The notes: a model not told the origin generated them from the sequence alone. Counted from the stretch's first letter, positions 39,701 through 48,585 are shown. The stretch: 64,000 nucleotides of DNA from Acidaminococcus massiliensis (GCF_900095825.1 NZ_LT608315.1:1231873-1295872), one strand, 5' to 3'. Numbers and translations: made by a program.

Positions 39701-40152
39701 TCTCGGAACTGCGGATCCGTTCTACCAAGAACGGGGACCGGATGGCTTCTTTCACCCTGGAAGACCTCAGCGGCAGCCTGGATGTGATCGCCTTCCCCCG
39801 GGCCTATTCCCTCAGCCGGCTCCAGATCGAGAAGGACCGGATCGTCATGGTCCAGGGCGTCCTGAAATTGGACGAGGAACAGGCCCGGATCTTCGCCAAC
39901 AAAGTGGAACCCCTCCAGGAGGCGTCCAAAGAAGTCCATCTCCACATCGGACCGGGGAAGAATACCCAAACCGTCCAGCAGCAGCTGGGAGGTATCTTTG
40001 CCGCCTTTCACGGAAAGAATCCGGTGTACCTCCACATCGCCGATACCCGGAAAGTGATCCGGACCAATCCCCGATTTTGGGTGGACCTGGAAGCACCCGG
40101 CTTCCAAGAAGCCATAGAGCGGGTGCTGGGCAAGGGGAGTATGGAATTGTAG
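36736..40152 (+). CDS. dnaE: DNA polymerase III alpha subunit DnaE
   Basis: The replicative polymerase subunit, 1138 residues. It has the N-terminal PHP domain (HLHTHTQYSLLDG), the C-family catalytic core with GPGRGSAAGS and the acidic PDIDTDI motif, the helix-hairpin-helix region (FNKSHSAAYA, AYETAWLKANYP) and a C-terminal OB-fold. This is the DnaE1 type rather than PolC. AAAGGAG precedes the ATG. It is monocistronic between two strong hairpins. Confidence 0.97.
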   Translation: MNQFVHLHTHTQYSLLDGSCRIPELVQYAKELGMPALAITDHGVMYGVIEFYQECRKAGIKPIIGCEVYITSGSHLDKSLETRNKLYHLILLAENKAGYQNLMKLVSIGEVEGFYYKPRIDKEVLRQHSEGLICLSACIAGEVPRHLIRGELETAEKTMLEYLDIFDRDHYYLEIQNHGLPEEATVRRELHRLAQKHNIKLVATNDLHYIHKEDASGQDILLCIQTNARYLDPQRMRFNNDSYYLKSREEMEAIFPEDQEALDNTLEIAQRCSLELEFGHLLLPEFPLPPGETMDGFLRKLCEEGFPSRYPQDDGTARKRMEYELGIIKQMGYSGYFLIVWDFINYSRTHDIPVGPGRGSAAGSIVAYLTGITNIDPLKYNLIFERFLNPERVSMPDIDTDICYVKRHLVVDYLARKYGESHVAQIITFGTLAAKAAIKDVGRAMDIPLNVVNQVNKLIPNTPGTTLKGALEGSRELRELRDQDPNIAQLLDFAQKVEGMPRHTSTHAAGVVITPGELTNYVPLQITSSSDDEHEYICTQYDKDRSESLGLLKMDLLGLRTLTVIDDALKMIKKNRGTEVDIQHIDLHDPKTYKMLCQGDTAAVFQMESDGMTRLMKQLAPEGFEDLIPLVALYRPGPLGSGMAEDFIAGRHGKRTAQVLHPLMEPIVADTYGVILYQEQVMQIVSALGGFTLGEADILRRAMGKKKAKLLDSMKEKFLDGAQKLHGISRELGDKIFALLQHFAGYGFNKSHSAAYALVAYETAWLKANYPVEYMAAFLNSIITVADKVSWYIGVCRDMDIKVLPPDINTSEAGFSVDGHTIRFGLGAIKSVGDAAVSVILEEREKRGPFKDFFDFTRRVDLSKVNKRVVEALIKSGALNGFGLRRSQMLAIMDPALEAAASEQRDRITGQLGLFGEEEIASASTIPVPDLPEIPKEEILRLERELIGFYVTGHPLDAFRTALRRLTPLAKCSEENFRDGERITVGGIISELRIRSTKNGDRMASFTLEDLSGSLDVIAFPRAYSLSRLQIEKDRIVMVQGVLKLDEEQARIFANKVEPLQEASKEVHLHIGPGKNTQTVQQQLGGIFAAFHGKNPVYLHIADTRKVIRTNPRFWVDLEAPGFQEAIERVLGKGSMEL

Positions 40153-40183
40153 GGGGGTGTTGCCTGGGCAACACCCCCTTTTT
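40153..40183 (+). terminator. Terminator after dnaE
   Basis: GGGGGTGTTGCC pairs perfectly with GGCAACACCCCC around a 2-nt gap, then five T. Confidence 0.93.
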
Positions 40184-40260
40184 CATAAGCAATCCCTTAT
40201 GTTCTCGGAAAAATCCCCATTATTTGTCGTGCAATTCTGTAGAAATTTCCGTTACAGAAC

Positions 40261-40289
40261 TTGTATAGAATTATCCGTCAATTTAGAAT
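40261..40289 (+). promoter_or_regulatory. Upstream promoter of etfBA
   Basis: TTGTAT (40261-40266), 17 bp, TAGAAT (40284-40289). With the downstream promoter this gives etfBA two start points. Most of the remaining AT-rich 300-bp gap holds nothing else recognisable. Confidence 0.45.
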
Positions 40290-40381
40290 TAAAGAGGAAA
40301 AGAGAGGAAAACCCAGTATACAACTGGTGTTTCCGGGGGAGCGGGAGTTGCTACGCTAGTCTGACAAGTTTGTGCAATCCC

Positions 40382-40410
40382 TTGCATACCGGTAGAACAC
40401 GTGTTAAAAT
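40382..40410 (+). promoter_or_regulatory. Main promoter of etfBA
   Basis: TTGCAT (40382-40387), 17 bp, TAAAAT (40405-40410); the etfB ATG with AGGAGG lies 48 bp downstream. Confidence 0.65.
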
Positions 40411-40458
40411 GAGCTTGTGTGGTTTTGAACTATATGATTTTTAGGAGGTCGCTTTGTA

Positions 40459-41250
40459 ATGAACATCGTTGTATGTGTTAAACAGGTGCCGGATACCGCT
40501 GAAATGAAGATCGATCCGGTTACCAACAACCTCGTCAGAGATGGTGTAACCAATATTATGAACCCCTATGACCAGTATGCTCTGGAAACGGCTCTGCAGC
40601 TGAAAGACGAACTGGGTGCCCATGTCACCGTCATCACCATGGGACCGCCCCATGCTGAATCCGTCCTGAGAGACTGCCTGGCAGTAGGTGCTGATGAAGC
40701 CAAACTGGTCAGTGACAGAGCTTTCGGCGGCGCCGACACCCTGGCTACTTCCGCAGCCATGGCCAACACCATCAAACATTTCGGGATTCCTGATCTGATC
40801 CTCTGCGGCCGTCAGGCTATCGATGGGGATACCGCTCAGGTAGGTCCTGAAATCGCAGAACACCTGGATCTGCCCCAGGTTACCGCTGCTCTGAAAGTTC
40901 AGGTCAAAGGCGACGAAGTCATCGTAGATAGAGACAATGAACAAATGTCCATGACCTTCACCATGAAGATGCCCTGCGTGGTGACCGTAATGCGCAGCAA
41001 GGATCTGCGTTTTGCCAGCATCAGAGGCAAAATGAAAGCCAGAAAGGCTGAAGTTCCTGTCTACACCGCTGCTGCCCTGGAAATCCCTCTGGACATCATC
41101 GGCAAAGCTGGCTCTCCGACTCAGGTCATGAAGAGCTTCACTCCGAAAGTGACTCAGGTCCACGGCGAAATCTTCGACGACGAAGATCCTGCAGTTGCAG
41201 TCGATAAGTTAGTGAACAAACTGATCGAAGACAAGATTATTACGAAGTGA
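40459..41250 (+). CDS. etfB: Electron transfer flavoprotein beta subunit
   Basis: EtfB forms, with EtfA, a soluble FAD-containing electron carrier. The 263-residue protein has the MNIVVCVKQVPDTAE start, the IMNPYDQYALE adenine-site segment, and the RQAIDGDTAQVGP block of EtfB. In Acidaminococcus-type glutamate fermenters, EtfAB with butyryl-CoA dehydrogenase bifurcates electrons from NADH to crotonyl-CoA and ferredoxin; that role here is inference. Codon use shifts toward GCT/CGT/GAA, as in highly expressed genes. Confidence 0.95.
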   Translation: MNIVVCVKQVPDTAEMKIDPVTNNLVRDGVTNIMNPYDQYALETALQLKDELGAHVTVITMGPPHAESVLRDCLAVGADEAKLVSDRAFGGADTLATSAAMANTIKHFGIPDLILCGRQAIDGDTAQVGPEIAEHLDLPQVTAALKVQVKGDEVIVDRDNEQMSMTFTMKMPCVVTVMRSKDLRFASIRGKMKARKAEVPVYTAAALEIPLDIIGKAGSPTQVMKSFTPKVTQVHGEIFDDEDPAVAVDKLVNKLIEDKIITK

Positions 41251-41262
41251 GGTTGGGTATAA

Positions 41263-42285
<1,023 letters not shown>

Positions 42286-42302
42286 TTGTAGATACGGAAC
42301 TG

Positions 42303-42337
42303 AAAAGTCCGGGCTTTTATAAGTCCGGACTTTTTTT
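42303..42337 (+). terminator. Terminator of etfBA
   Basis: AAAAGTCCGG and CCGGACTTTT pair across a 12-nt loop, ending in seven T. Confidence 0.9.
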
Positions 42338-42354
42338 CAGAGGGGGAAACGTTC

Positions 42355-44103
42355 ATGAAGAAAACAAAAATCATCTGCACCCTGGGGCCAGCCACGGACA
42401 AAAAAGACCTGCTGGTGGACATGATCAAAGCAGGGATGGATCTGGCCCGGTTCAACTTCTCCCATGGCTCCCACAGCGAATGTGAAGCCCGGCTGAACCT
42501 GCTGAAGGAAGCCGAAAAGGAAGCAGGGCGGCTGGTAGGCTATGTGGCAGATACCAAAGGGCCGGAAATGCGTCTGGGGCTTTTCAAAGGGGATAAGACC
42601 ACTTTGGTGCCCGGCCACGAATTCATCCTCACCACGGAAGACGTGGAGGGGACGGCGGAGAAGGCCCATGTGAACTATGCCGGACTGCCGGAAGAAGTGA
42701 AGCGGGGAGATACCATTCTCCTGAACGACGGGAAACTATCCCTGGAAGTGGAATCCACCACAGCAACGGAAATCCGGACCAAAGTGGTGAATGGCGGGGA
42801 AATCTCCTCCCGGAAACGGGTGGCTGTGCCTGGGGCCTTCTTGAAACTGCCCTTCCTGTCCGAAGCGGATGTTTCCGATATCACCTTTGCCGCCCAGCAC
42901 GGCATGACTTATGTGGCTGCTTCTTTCGTGCGGAACGCCCATGATGCCATGGAGATCCGCCGGCTCCTGGAACGGCTGGGGTCCCCCATGGGGATCATCG
43001 CCAAAATCGAGAACCAGGAAGGAGTGGACAACATCGACGAAATCCTCCAGGTGGTGGACGGGGTCATGGTGGCCCGGGGCGATCTGGGGGTGGAGATCCC
43101 CATGGAAGACGTGCCCATTGTCCAGAAGGAAATCATCGCCAAATGCAATATGCTGGGCAAGCCGGTGGTCACCGCCACCCAGATGCTGGAAAGCATGATC
43201 ACCAACTACCGGGCTACCCGGGCTGAAGCCAACGACATCGCCAACTCCATCTTTGACGGCACGGACGCCATCATGCTCAGTGGGGAAACGGCCTCCGGCG
43301 CCTATCCTCTGGAAGCGGTGAAGACCATGGCCCGGATTGCCAAACGGACGGAAGAAGCCATCGATTATGTCCAGGTGTTCCAGCACAAGGGCATCGGGGC
43401 CCAGGTGCAGATGACCGATGCCATCAGCCATGCTACCGTGCAGATCGCCCAGGAACTGGAAGCCAATGCCATCATGTCCATCACCGAAAGCGGCTACACC
43501 GCCCGGATGGTGGCCAAATACCGGCCCAAGGCCCATGTGCTGGGGGTCTCTCCCAAAGAAGAGAGCCTGCGCCGGATGAACCTGTACTGGGGTGTGACAC
43601 CTCTCCAGGGTGAGAACAAGGCCAGCACCGATGCTCTGATCGATGCGTCCCTGAAGAAGGCCCTGGATTCCGGCCTCATCAAGAAAGGGGATTCCCTGGT
43701 GGTCACTGCCGGCATGAACGTGGGCAAGGTGGGCAGCACCAACCTGATCCAGGTGGTCAATGTGGGCCAGAAAGTGGTTTCCGGCCAGGGCATCGGCAAA
43801 AAAGCCGTCAGCGGGGTGGTCCTGCGGGTGGAAAAGAAAACAGATCTGGAGAAATTCCGCCCCGGTATGATCCTGGCTGTGGCCGCCCTGGAAAATGAAA
43901 TGGGGACTACAGCAGCCCAGGCCGGCGGCATCATCGCCGAAGAAGGCGGCTTCACTTCCCCGGCAGCCATCATCGGCATCAACTATGGCATCCCCGTCAT
44001 CGTAGGAGCCAAAGGAGCCATGGAAGCCCTGGAAACCGGCGACCTGGTGACCCTGGACGTAGCAACCGGGAGTGTGTATGCAGGGAAGATCAATGTGAAG
44101 TAA
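42355..44103 (+). CDS. pyk: Pyruvate kinase
   Basis: Catalyses phosphoenolpyruvate + ADP to pyruvate + ATP. The 582-residue protein has the KTKIICTLGPATD start, the K/Mg site block MVARGDLGVEIP, MLESMITN, and the allosteric C domain. An extra C-terminal PEP-utiliser-like domain (about residues 475-582, including GTTAAQAGGIIAEEGGFTSP and ATGSVYAGK) is present as in Bacillus-type Pyk. GGGGGA precedes the ATG. Confidence 0.96.
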   Translation: MKKTKIICTLGPATDKKDLLVDMIKAGMDLARFNFSHGSHSECEARLNLLKEAEKEAGRLVGYVADTKGPEMRLGLFKGDKTTLVPGHEFILTTEDVEGTAEKAHVNYAGLPEEVKRGDTILLNDGKLSLEVESTTATEIRTKVVNGGEISSRKRVAVPGAFLKLPFLSEADVSDITFAAQHGMTYVAASFVRNAHDAMEIRRLLERLGSPMGIIAKIENQEGVDNIDEILQVVDGVMVARGDLGVEIPMEDVPIVQKEIIAKCNMLGKPVVTATQMLESMITNYRATRAEANDIANSIFDGTDAIMLSGETASGAYPLEAVKTMARIAKRTEEAIDYVQVFQHKGIGAQVQMTDAISHATVQIAQELEANAIMSITESGYTARMVAKYRPKAHVLGVSPKEESLRRMNLYWGVTPLQGENKASTDALIDASLKKALDSGLIKKGDSLVVTAGMNVGKVGSTNLIQVVNVGQKVVSGQGIGKKAVSGVVLRVEKKTDLEKFRPGMILAVAALENEMGTTAAQAGGIIAEEGGFTSPAAIIGINYGIPVIVGAKGAMEALETGDLVTLDVATGSVYAGKINVK

Positions 44104-44162
44104 ATAGTCTCGAGTCTCGAAACCCTGTCTCTGGTCACTTGTCACTGGTCACTGGACGAAGG

Positions 44163-44187
44163 AAGGCAGCCGGGCTGCGGCTGCCTT
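44163..44187 (+). terminator. Terminator-like hairpin after pyk
   Basis: AAGGCAGCC and GGCTGCCTT form a 9-bp stem; only a short T run follows. Confidence 0.6.
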
Positions 44188-44269
44188 TCAATTTATACTG
44201 CAGGCTTGGACTCACCTTCGGCTTGTCCTTGCCTTCTTTTCTGAACAAACTGCTACAGGAGTCGCACTC

Positions 44270-44635
44270 ATGGAATACTCACATAAAAAGCTGGTGGTAT
44301 GGCAACGGAGCATGCAGCTGGCCAACCACATTTATACATTGACCGACCATTATCCATCTAAAGAATTGTTTACTCTGGTAAATCAGATGCGAAGGGCTGC
44401 TATATCCATTCCCAGCAATATTGCTGAAGGAAGGTCAAGAGGCAGTGACAGAGATTTTGTCCATTTTCTGCTGATTTCCAGAGGATCCTGTTCTGAACTG
44501 GATACCCAACTGCTGCTGAGCCATTCACAGGGGTATATTTCAGAAAAAGAATGTCAGGAAGCCTGCCAGATGTGTGAAGAACTGGGAAACAGACTTACCC
44601 GTCTTATCCAGCATCTGGATCCTTCCAAACGCTGA
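44270..44635 (+). CDS. Four-helix-bundle protein (23S rRNA intervening-sequence protein family)
   Basis: A 121-residue all-alpha protein. The KKLVVWQRSMQLANHIY start, the RRAAISIPSNIAEGRSRGS centre and the FLLISRGSCSELDTQL helix are diagnostic of the S23/IVP four-helix-bundle family. Members were first seen in 23S rRNA intervening sequences, and the fold is shared with Avd of diversity-generating retroelements. No rRNA and no reverse transcriptase is nearby. The biochemical role is unknown. AGGAG precedes the ATG. Base composition is more AT-rich than its neighbours and it sits inside inverted word repeats. Confidence 0.85.
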   Translation: MEYSHKKLVVWQRSMQLANHIYTLTDHYPSKELFTLVNQMRRAAISIPSNIAEGRSRGSDRDFVHFLLISRGSCSELDTQLLLSHSQGYISEKECQEACQMCEELGNRLTRLIQHLDPSKR

Positions 44636-44651
44636 TAAGACTCATGTTTGC

Positions 44652-44689
44652 AAAAAGTGTGCTGCACCATAAAATGCAGCACACTTTTT
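44652..44689 (+). terminator. Terminator after the four-helix-bundle gene
   Basis: A 15-bp perfect stem, AAAAAGTGTGCTGCA with TGCAGCACACTTTTT, on an 8-nt loop; it works in either direction. Confidence 0.92.
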
Positions 44690-44888
44690 GTTTGCATTTG
44701 AAAAAATGCAGGGTTCAGACAGAATGATAAAATTTGCTAGCAAATTTTAGAATGAGTTTTTCGCCGGAACCAGTGACAAGCAGCCGTATCCAGGAACAGC
44801 ACAATTTTGGCTTTCTTCCTTCAAAAGAACCCGTTAGCCACGGGTTCTTGCCTGCGGCTAGTGACCAGTGACAAGAGACCAGTGACAG

Positions 44889-44914
44889 CCTCAAAATCCT
44901 TTAGGATTTTGAGG
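44889..44914 (-). terminator. Perfect hairpin spanning the acyltransferase stop codon
   Basis: CCTCAAAATCC (44889-44899) pairs with GGATTTTGAGG (44904-44914); the TAA of the minus-strand gene lies at the loop. The T run is weak, so termination strength is uncertain. Confidence 0.65.
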
Positions 44915-45983
44915 CCCTGAATCGATGCCACATCTCCGCACATCCCCAGGACAGCAGCAGCACCGCCAGATAGAAGGCCTCCATGGGAACATGCTGCATC
45001 CCAACGGTCCGGTTCAATACATATTCCAGCTGATCGATGAACACCGGGTGGATCAGGTAGATGATGAAGGAGCGGTCGCTCATGCCCTTCAGGGCTTTTT
45101 TCAGGGGGTAGCGGCCGCTTTGGATCACCATGCTGAAGAAGAGTACGGAAGCAATGGTGTATACCAGACCCGGCAGGCTCAGCTGCTGAAGGTAGTTCAC
45201 CGTGCTTTCATAGGGCATCTGCCATTTGAAGGTCCACCGGTAAAACAGCCAGGTGTTGAACCCAGCGCTGGCAGCAAAGAACGCCGTCAGCAAGGCTTTC
45301 CGTTGGGTGATCAGCTGCTGGAATTTGCCATAATGCCGGGCAATCACTCCCCCCAGCATAAAGATGAATAAGTAGAAGAAGGGGAAATAGTTCAGTCGGT
45401 AATTGCACAGGTTCAGCAGGGTCGGGCTGGAAGCAATCCATTCAGGATAGACCCAGAACCGGAAATTTCCCTCGAACAGCAGCACTTGGGCCACAAACAA
45501 CAGAGGCAGGGCCAATTTCAGGCCGATTTTTTCCATCCCTCCCATCAGGGCCCGCCACAGCGGGAACAGCAGGTAGAACCAGATCAGGATCACCAGGAAA
45601 TAGATGTGGTACTGGGCAGTGCCGAAGAACAGGGAAAACAGGATGTTGGAAGGATCCAGCACGCTCATGTCCCGGTTCAAAAAGGCATAGTAGCACAGGT
45701 ACAGCAGGGACGCCAGCAGGTAAGGACGGCCGATACTTTTCATCCGTTTCTTCACAAAGCTCCCATACCGGAGAGGTTGCTCCAGAGGCTTGCTGTAGAA
45801 CAGCCCATAGCCGGAGATGAAAAAGAAGGCCGGTACGCTGTAGCGGCTCAGGATGTTGGTGATGAGCACCAGAAAAGGAGAAGCTACGGCGTCGCTGACC
45901 GCCATGCTCCCCACATGGATGGCAATGACCCCCAGCATGCAGATGCCCCGGAGGTTGTCGAATACAAGATTGCGCTGTTTCAC
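44901..45983 (-). CDS. Acyltransferase family 3 membrane protein
   Basis: A 360-residue polytopic protein of about ten membrane spans with the acyltransferase-3 opening (FDNLRGICMLGVIAIHVG, containing the conserved Arg and His) and FFISGYGLFYS. Such enzymes O-acetylate or succinylate exported sugars, lipids or peptidoglycan. The start is a GTG at 45983 with AAGGAG 6 nt upstream on the minus strand. It stands alone, so the substrate is not indicated. Confidence 0.85.
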   Translation of the reverse strand: MKQRNLVFDNLRGICMLGVIAIHVGSMAVSDAVASPFLVLITNILSRYSVPAFFFISGYGLFYSKPLEQPLRYGSFVKKRMKSIGRPYLLASLLYLCYYAFLNRDMSVLDPSNILFSLFFGTAQYHIYFLVILIWFYLLFPLWRALMGGMEKIGLKLALPLLFVAQVLLFEGNFRFWVYPEWIASSPTLLNLCNYRLNYFPFFYLFIFMLGGVIARHYGKFQQLITQRKALLTAFFAASAGFNTWLFYRWTFKWQMPYESTVNYLQQLSLPGLVYTIASVLFFSMVIQSGRYPLKKALKGMSDRSFIIYLIHPVFIDQLEYVLNRTVGMQHVPMEAFYLAVLLLSWGCAEMWHRFRASKS

Positions 45984-46118
45984 AGAAAGCTCCTTTGCAG
46001 GTTTACAGGAATATGGGGTACGCAGGATCGGTCCCTGCAGTATTGAAATGAATCTATCTTATCTATTATAATGACCGCCAACGGGATTCTCAACCCTCAT
46101 TTTGTGAGCACTAGGGTT

Positions 46119-46200
46119 TTACATCTTCAAAGGAACCTGGCCAGGGGACAGGTTCTATCCAGAGGTTCCCGACTCCAGACTTCCGACTTCCGACTGTTGA
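46119..46200. repeat. Word-repeat half element, copy C
   Basis: A GAACCTG...CAGGTTC hairpin is followed by TATCCAGAGG and then GACTCCAGACTTCCGACTTC words. It matches copy D (49226-49311) in order and spacing, with compensatory changes in the hairpin arms. Confidence 0.5.
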
Positions 46201-46283
46201 ACACCGTCCGTCTTGCCTTTTTCCGTCCGGCTGATTACAATAAGTTCAGAATATCTGCACATAACCTGAAAGGAGCCGATCCC

Positions 46284-46841
46284 ATGTCCCATTCTCTCCG
46301 TCTTTTGGTCCGGGGCGGCCTGCTCCTGGCCATCGGGGCCCTCAGCCAGCAGCTCCGGCTGGTGCTGCCTCTGCCCGTTCCTGTCATGACTCTCCTCATC
46401 GGCACCTTGGTGAACGCCGTCTTGGTGCTGGCGGGCCGGTACACCACCCGGCTCCTGGCCTGGGTCATCTGCGTGGCCTTGGCGGTCATCGCCTTTTTCC
46501 AGGGCCATATCCTGGGTCCGGTGGTCCCGGTGATCGCCCTGGGGAACGGCATGTACGTGGAACTGACCCGCAGCTTCACCCGGGGTCCGGTCCTTTTCCT
46601 GGGAGCTCCTCTGGGGAAAGCGGTGGTGCTGGGCATCGGCATGGTGGGGGCCCTCCATCTCCTCCAGCTGCCTTGGGCCGCCATCAGCAAAACATTGGCC
46701 CTGTTCCTGCCCCTCCAGCTGGCCACCGGGATCCTGGGCCTTTTCCTGGCCAAAGGGGTGGAAAAGAGGCTCCAAGGGAACGCTCCTGCCCCTCAGCCAC
46801 CCTCGAAAAGGAAATCCAAGGGAAAACAAAAGAAAAAGTGA
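46284..46841 (+). CDS. Small integral membrane protein, possibly ECF S-component-like
   Basis: A 185-residue protein with about five hydrophobic spans, an N-terminal SLRLLVRGGLLLAIGALSQQLRL, a LPVPVMTLLIGTLVNAVLVLAG span and a very basic C-terminal tail (KRKSKGKQKKK). The size, span number and the VIALGNGMYVE segment are reminiscent of substrate-binding S proteins of ECF vitamin transporters, but no motif settles it. The ATG at 46284 with AAAGGAG upstream is preferred; the open frame further upstream runs through repeat copy C and is not coding. Confidence 0.6.
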   Translation: MSHSLRLLVRGGLLLAIGALSQQLRLVLPLPVPVMTLLIGTLVNAVLVLAGRYTTRLLAWVICVALAVIAFFQGHILGPVVPVIALGNGMYVELTRSFTRGPVLFLGAPLGKAVVLGIGMVGALHLLQLPWAAISKTLALFLPLQLATGILGLFLAKGVEKRLQGNAPAPQPPSKRKSKGKQKKK

Positions 46842-46918
46842 TCAGAACACTGTACGGAATGTAACAAAAATGTGGATTTTTTTCGGCGGCTGGTGTATAG
46901 TAGAGGAGATTAACAAGA

Positions 46919-47083
46919 GGCCCTCTGGGAGGCCAGGGAAGGACGGGCCTGTGGCACGTCCCTACGCCGTTACGGGCGGCTGTTGGGACTATTTGCCGAT
47001 GGCCCGACACCAACGCCCGTAGGGGCTGGCCAAAGGCAAGCCCTCTGGGAGGCCAGGGAAGGGCGGGCCTGCGGCACGCCCCT
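46919..47083. repeat. 120-bp tandem repeat array, left part (before the IS element)
   Basis: A partial and one nearly full copy of a GC-rich unit repeat with exact 120-bp period (CCCTCTGGGA at 46921 and 47041). Each unit contains CTACGCCGTTAC and further on GCCCGTAGGGGC, so GCCCCTAC occurs on both strands. The array continues at 48690 beyond the IS element. Confidence 0.85.
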
Positions 47084-47255
47084 CGTATAATAGAGTTGTA
47101 CCAGATATTCCCTTTTATAGTGAATTACGGTACGATTAGAATGGAGCTGTGGATCGGTTGCGCGCCCCTCGTATAATAGAGTTGTACCAGATATTCCCTT
47201 TTATAGTGAATTACGGTACGATTAGAATGGAGCTGTGGATCGGTTGCGCGCCCCT
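47084..47255 (+). repeat. 86-bp tandem duplication at the left end of the IS element
   Basis: Bases from 47084 to about 47169 are repeated without visible change from 47170 to about 47255 (period 86). Both copies are preceded by CGCCCCT: the first from the target DNA, the second from the element's own guide region. Both copies carry TATAAT (47086 and 47172). Confidence 0.9.
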
Positions 47256-47360
47256 ACCGCTTGACGGTTTTTGTAGAGTCCGACCACAGAATTCATTCAA
47301 TTTGTTAATGAGTTGGATACCGCTCGACGGTTCATATCTAGCGAGGATACATTATGATGA
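47184..47360 (+). ncRNA. Putative bridge RNA of the IS110 element
   Basis: Downstream of the TATAAT at 47172 lies a GTACC/GGTAC-closed hairpin. Two similar loops follow. Loop 1: CGCCCCT (47249-47255, same as the left target flank), hairpin ACCGCTTGACGGT, GTAG (47273-47276, complement of target CTAC). Loop 2: AGTTGG (47311-47316, same as the element's right end AGTTGGT), hairpin ACCGCTCGACGGT (47319-47331), CGAG (47342-47345, complement of the left-end junction CTCG). This is the target-binding plus donor-binding layout known for IS621-type bridge RNAs. Exact ends are estimates. Confidence 0.7.
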
Positions 47361-47415
47361 AGTCTCTGTGGCTTTGATGCACAGCTGCCAATTCAAAAAA
47401 AGGAGGTTGATTTTT

Positions 47416-48585
47416 ATGCTTTGTGTCGGAATTGACGTTGCAAAGCGGAAACATGACTGCTGTATCATTGACTCGGATGCATTGAAAACAGTTGAATCTT
47501 TTACATTTCCCAATTCACGGGAAGGCTTTGACATGCTCCTTTCCAAGATTTCTGAACTGGGCATTCCAAAAGATAAAATAAGAGTAGGATTGGAAGCAAC
47601 CGGTCACTATTCCTCGAATCTCGCCCATTTCATCTCAGAACATGACCTTCCACTGCTCACTTTCAATCCGCTTCTCACGAATAGATACAAGCAAGGATTC
47701 AGCCTGCGTAAGACCAAGACTGATAAAGTCGATGCCTGCGCTATTGCACAGATGATTGTGTCAGGGAAAGGTTCCCAAACCTACTCTTCTTCATTGTACC
47801 ATAACGAGGAAATGAAATCACTCTCTCGTTACAGATCTCAAACCATGCAGAAGTGTTCCAAGCTAAAGATATCAGTTTCCCGTCTGGTTACGATTTTATT
47901 CCCAGAGCTGGAAGGGCTGACATCTTCCATCCATCTTGCTTCAATCTATGCGCTTCTAAAAGCCTATCCTGGCCATGAACAGATTGCTCATTGCAGCATG
48001 AAGCGGCTGACGCGCCTGTTAAGTGATGCCTCACAGGGGAGATTTGACAAAAGCAAGGCTTTGGAAATCCACCAGGCAGCATGCCGTTCTATCGGTAAAG
48101 TCTCGCTTTCGGCTTCTATGGAACTCGTCCATACCATTACGGATATTGAAGTGTTGAAGCAGCATATCGTTGAAATCGATGAGAAGCTTAAGGAAATGGT
48201 GGACCAGGAAGAATCTTCGATTATTGACATACCAGGGATCGGTTATACCCTTTGTGCCAGCATTCTGGGCGAAGTTGGTGATTTCAAGCGTTTTCCGGAT
48301 GTCGACAAGCTCCTGGCTTACGCAGGGATGTCACCTTCCAAACATGACTCTGGAGACTACCATTCGAAGCATAACAAGATGGAAAAAAGAGGATCCCCCT
48401 ATCTGCGAAAGACACTGTACCTTGCCGCCCGCCTGGTTGCACAGAACGTACCGAAATTCAAAGAATACCTTGAAAAGAAACTGTCAGAACACAAACCTTA
48501 CAAAGTCGCTTTGTCCCATGTAGCCAAGAAACTGATCCGATTGATTTACCGGCTGGGTATTAGTGGCTGCCCTTATTTAGCCTGA
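47416..48585 (+). CDS. IS110-family DEDD transposase (bridge-RNA-guided recombinase)
   Basis: A 389-residue recombinase. The N-terminal RuvC-like domain shows the DEDD set: D7 (GIDVAKRK), E60 (GLEATGHY), D103 and D106 (TDKVDA). The C-terminal transposase-20 domain has DIPGIGYTLCASILGEVGDF and KRGSPYLRKTL, whose S327 is the candidate catalytic serine. The ATG at 47416 has AGGAGG 9 nt upstream. The frame is open further upstream, but that stretch is the guide RNA region. No frameshift is seen, so it looks active. Confidence 0.93.
   Translation: MLCVGIDVAKRKHDCCIIDSDALKTVESFTFPNSREGFDMLLSKISELGIPKDKIRVGLEATGHYSSNLAHFISEHDLPLLTFNPLLTNRYKQGFSLRKTKTDKVDACAIAQMIVSGKGSQTYSSSLYHNEEMKSLSRYRSQTMQKCSKLKISVSRLVTILFPELEGLTSSIHLASIYALLKAYPGHEQIAHCSMKRLTRLLSDASQGRFDKSKALEIHQAACRSIGKVSLSASMELVHTITDIEVLKQHIVEIDEKLKEMVDQEESSIIDIPGIGYTLCASILGEVGDFKRFPDVDKLLAYAGMSPSKHDSGDYHSKHNKMEKRGSPYLRKTLYLAARLVAQNVPKFKEYLEKKLSEHKPYKVALSHVAKKLIRLIYRLGISGCPYLA

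Larger units (their letters stand above)
44104..44890. repeat. Inverted word-repeat unit enclosing the four-helix-bundle gene
   Basis: At the left (44132-44155) lie GTCACTTG/GTCACTGG words. At the right (44852-44888) lie their inverted copies, sharing AGTGACCAGTGACAAG exactly. Between them are the 121-codon gene, its terminator, the palindrome AAATTTGC-TA-GCAAATTT near 44738-44755 that is also found in copies A and B, and a hairpin AGAACCCG...CGGGTTCT (about 44825-44848). The layout suggests a larger member of the same element family with a gene inside. Confidence 0.5.

Noticed and set aside
44270-44635. Avd subunit of a diversity-generating retroelement
   Set aside because: The fold family fits, but no reverse transcriptase, template repeat or variable repeat was seen nearby.
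46071-46283. Upstream extension of the membrane protein gene at 46284
   Set aside because: The extension translates repeat copy C and has no membrane or domain features; AAAGGAG sits before the ATG at 46284.
47149-47415. N-terminal extension of the IS110 transposase (in-frame start at 47149)
   Set aside because: It runs through the duplicated left end and guide loops. IS110 proteins begin at the GIDVAK motif, and AGGAGG marks the ATG at 47416.
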